This document shows positions 63,401 to 64,000 of a DNA stretch of 64,000 nt, piece after piece. Below the pieces are notes generated by a model that had not been told where the DNA came from, ran no database searches, and saw only the letters and a program-made list of their open reading frames with translations. The stretch's first letter is position 1, and each line of letters starts with the position of its first letter. The DNA is from Chelydra serpentina (taxonomy: Eukaryota > Chordata > Testudines > Chelydridae): the NCBI GenBank assembly GCA_037349315.1, contig JBAIAC010000624.1, positions 1 to 64,000 on the forward strand, written 5' to 3'. A program made the translations under genes and the position numbers.

Positions 63401-63822
63401 GCCCCCACTCCCCTCCCAGAGCCGGGGAGAGAACCCAGGAGTCCTGGCTCCCAGTTCCCCCCGCTCTAACCCACCAGCCCCCACTCCACTCCCAGAGCCG
63501 GGGAGAGAACCCAGGAGTCCTGGCTCCCAGCCTTCTGCTCTAACCCACCAGCCCCCACTCCCCTCCCAGAGCCGGGGAGAGAACCCAGGCGTCCTGGCTC
63601 CCAGCCCCACCTACTCTGACACACCAGCCCCCACTCCCCTCCCAGAGCCGGGGAGAGAACCCAGGAGTCCTGCCCCCCCGCCCCGCCCCCGGCTCTGCCC
63701 CACTCACCCAGGGCTGCTGGCGCCCGGCACTGCCCAGCTCCCGCCCAGGTGGTCGGCGTCGGTGCCAGCCGAGGTGCCGTTGGGCATGAGGTTGTCGTCG
63801 GCACTCTGCCCGTTGTAGTTCC
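48464..63822 (-). CDS. ZAN: Zonadhesin, 3' part (D domains, EGF, TM, tail); 5' part off the right edge
   Basis: Sperm membrane protein that binds the egg coat. Exons (minus): 63822-63708, 63260-63166, 62907-62731, 62040-61837, 61388-61244, 61121-60868, 60651-60487, 60022-59895, 58970-58699, 56462-56254, 56168-56024, 55846-55596, 55116-54987, 54823-54635, 53852-53687, 53140-53010, 52359-52160, 51487-51349, 50556-50407, 50287-50194, 48814-48762, 48540-48464. Order: end of one VWD (GNYNGQSADDN), then C8 and TIL; VWD starting 'CHVAGDPHYFTFDG', C8, TIL; VWD with 'CTVSGDPHYRTFD', C8, TIL; a six-Cys EGF (CLSGPCQNEGRC); TM helix (HLPAILLGVLVPLGLIGVLV); a basic tail RRTQRRKGRRRHT ending HGAGPT. EPHB4 adjacency supports ZAN over FCGBP, which lacks EGF and TM. 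Indels: two deletions in 62040-61837, one in 54823-54635, one extra base at the donor near 53687, and a compensating pair in 52359-52160. Confidence 0.93.
48578..48625 (+). repeat. Single 60-bp GC-rich repeat copy
   Basis: One GAGATGCGCCCATCTCTGGG copy in the last ZAN intron. Other isolated copies lie near 55155, 55530, 60735, 61155, 61210 and 62085. Confidence 0.75.
48855..50175 (+). repeat. 86-bp minisatellite with CTCF-like core, about 15 copies
   Basis: Nearly identical units each carry GCGCCCCCTAGAGGGGACAG. On the minus strand this is CCTCTAGGGGGCGC, one mismatch from the CTCF core CCASYAGRKGGC with a favourable GC after it. Copies fall about every 85 bp from 48907 to 50095. Blocks of six units also recur, which suggests duplication of a larger segment. 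It fills the ZAN intron between the TM exon and the first tail exon. Confidence 0.95.
50585..51235 (-). repeat. MIR-head minisatellite in a ZAN intron, about 9 copies, reversed
   Basis: It fills the intron before the EGF exon. Units lie in the sense direction of ZAN. Confidence 0.9.
51520..52140 (-). repeat. MIR-head minisatellite in a ZAN intron, about 8 copies, reversed
   Basis: It fills the intron between exons 52359-52160 and 51487-51349. It runs to within about 20 bp of the donor at 52160. Confidence 0.9.
52375..53008 (-). repeat. 40-bp form of the CCCCTCACTCCCGACCCGCA repeat in ZAN, about 15 copies
   Basis: Copies read CTGCGGGTCGGGAGTGAGGG plus GCGCCGGCCGGGCGGGG on the plus strand. 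They fill the whole intron from acceptor to donor. Confidence 0.95.
53330..53680 (+). repeat. 49-bp repeat with perfect CTCF core, 7 copies
   Basis: CCAGCAGGGGGCAGCGCTG (five copies) or CCAGCAGGGGGCAGCTCTG (two copies) starts near 53346, 53395, 53444, 53493, 53536, 53585 and 53634, joined by CA-rich linkers. CCAGCAGGGGGC fits CCASYAGRKGGC at every position. The motifs point to the plus strand, opposite to those at 48855-50175. Confidence 0.95.
53880..54605 (+). repeat. 25-50 bp GACCCATTGATGGGGGCAG minisatellite in ZAN
   Basis: Units GAGACCCATTCACGGGAGCA and GAGACCCATTGATGGGGGCA alternate, about 28 half-units in all. They fill the intron between exons 54823-54635 and 53852-53687. Confidence 0.95.
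57045..57864. mobile_element. Solo LTR of an endogenous retroelement, 820 bp
   Basis: The element starts TGTCATAAATGAAGGGAAGG and ends GGGAACCCTGACA, so its termini are TGTCA...TGACA. Five-base flanks ACTAC (57040-57044) and ACCAC (57865-57869) match at four of five positions, like a decayed target-site duplication. It is AT-richer than all around it, with AATAAAATCC near 57508. I recall near relatives as common turtle LTRs. No internal gag, pol or env sequence is present. Minus-strand ORFs of 60-90 codons in it look incidental. Confidence 0.75.
58130..58645 (+). repeat. 45-60 bp AT-rich minisatellite in ZAN, about 11 copies
   Basis: The unit reads GGCTGCAAACTAAGGAAATT plus CCCGAGCAAAAAACTTGGCGAATCC in pieces. 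It runs to within 60 bp of the C8 exon 58970-58699. A 181-codon minus ORF across it (LSLQPDSPSFLL repeats) is a repeat artefact. More decayed related sequence lies at 56560-57040 and 57880-58130. Confidence 0.95.
59035..59880 (+). repeat. Degenerate TCAATGGTCCAGCCCA repeat in ZAN
   Basis: About 25 divergent units of 25-45 bp share AGTCAATGGTCCAGCCCAG, with C-rich linkers. They fill the intron between exons 60022-59895 and 58970-58699. Confidence 0.9.
60065..60485 (+). repeat. GGGGCGGGGCCAGG repeat in ZAN
   Basis: Short units of GGGGGCGGGGCCAGGCCCAC type, with many GC-box cores (GGGGCGGGGC), in the intron before exon 60022-59895. Confidence 0.85.
61415..61830 (-). repeat. MIR-head minisatellite in ZAN, about 5 copies, reversed
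   Basis: It fills the intron between exons 62040-61837 and 61388-61244. Confidence 0.9.
62245..62720 (-). repeat. MIR-head minisatellite in ZAN, about 6 copies, reversed
   Basis: Minus-oriented units that end about 10 bp from the donor of the C8 exon at 62731. Confidence 0.9.
62970..63165 (-). repeat. MIR-head minisatellite in ZAN, about 3 copies, reversed
   Basis: It fills the short intron between exons 63260-63166 and 62907-62731. Confidence 0.9.
63345..63675 (-). repeat. MIR-head minisatellite in ZAN, about 4 copies, reversed
   Basis: It fills most of the intron between exons 63822-63708 and 63260-63166. Confidence 0.9.
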
Positions 63823-63834
63823 CTGGAAGGGGAG

Positions 63835-64000
63835 GGGGGATGGAGGAGTGAGGCTGGGATGGGACCCAGGCATCCTGGGGCGATGGAGGGGCACCAGGGG
63901 ATCCAGGCATCCGGGGACTAAGGGACCCAGGCGTTCGAGTGGGACAGGGGGCACCAGGGGACCCAGGCGTCCGGGCAGGACAGGAGGCACCAGGGGACCC
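63835..64000 (+). repeat. GGGACCCAGGCGTCCGGG short tandem repeat at the right edge
   Basis: Units such as CACCAGGGGACCCAGGCGTC repeat about five times in the next ZAN intron and continue past the window. Confidence 0.75.

Noticed and set aside
48464..63822. FCGBP or a mucin as identity of the VWD-C8-TIL gene
   Set aside because: The EGF domain, transmembrane helix and position beside EPHB4 fit zonadhesin. FCGBP and gel-forming mucins lack that end.

Overview
The window is nuclear DNA of a vertebrate, most likely a turtle (Testudines). Genes are split by GT-AG introns. The DNA is very GC-rich and crowded with minisatellites. It also carries MIR-type SINE heads, CR1 LINE 3' ends and, at 57045-57864, an LTR that I associate from memory with turtle genomes. 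No prokaryotic feature is present. Gene order is SRRT(-), a SERP/RAMP4-like gene(-), EPHB4(+), a C-type natriuretic peptide gene(-) and ZAN(-). SRRT, EPHB4 and ZAN reproduce, in mirror image, the block found on human 7q22. The expected mammalian neighbours TRIP6 and SLC12A9 were not found between SRRT and EPHB4.

Layout. 1-5196: the 5' coding exons of SRRT, which runs off the left edge. 5.2-7.5 kb: minisatellites, the SRRT 5' region and an alternating two-motif array. 7.5-10.1 kb: an intact three-exon gene for a 66-residue RAMP4-type membrane protein. 10.2-18.1 kb: no gene, only minisatellites, an inverted repeat and a long CA-rich array. 18096-38184: EPHB4, 16 exons and 984 codons with no frame break, its introns filled by a different minisatellite almost every time. 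38.2-39.55 kb: its probable 3' UTR, with an array of YY1-like motifs and an array of TGATGTCA motifs. 43.06-45.22 kb: a natriuretic peptide gene with TATA box, signal-peptide exon, propeptide and hormone exon, and 3' UTR exon. 45.4-48.3 kb: repeats plus two unique islands rich in transcription-factor motifs. 48.3-64 kb: the last 22 recognised coding exons of zonadhesin, covering D domains, EGF, transmembrane helix and basic tail. Its introns hold two arrays of CTCF-like motifs.

The genes are not an operon and have unrelated roles: RNA metabolism (SRRT), ER translocon (SERP-like), receptor tyrosine kinase of vascular patterning (EPHB4), peptide hormone (CNP-like) and sperm-egg adhesion (ZAN). 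The points of most interest are the extra natriuretic peptide gene between EPHB4 and ZAN, the third RAMP4-type paralogue, the CTCF-like arrays and the alternating motif array at 6.5-7.1 kb. Single-base indels break the frame in SRRT, the CNP-like gene and ZAN. Because SRRT is an essential conserved gene, consensus errors are the simplest explanation, not decay.
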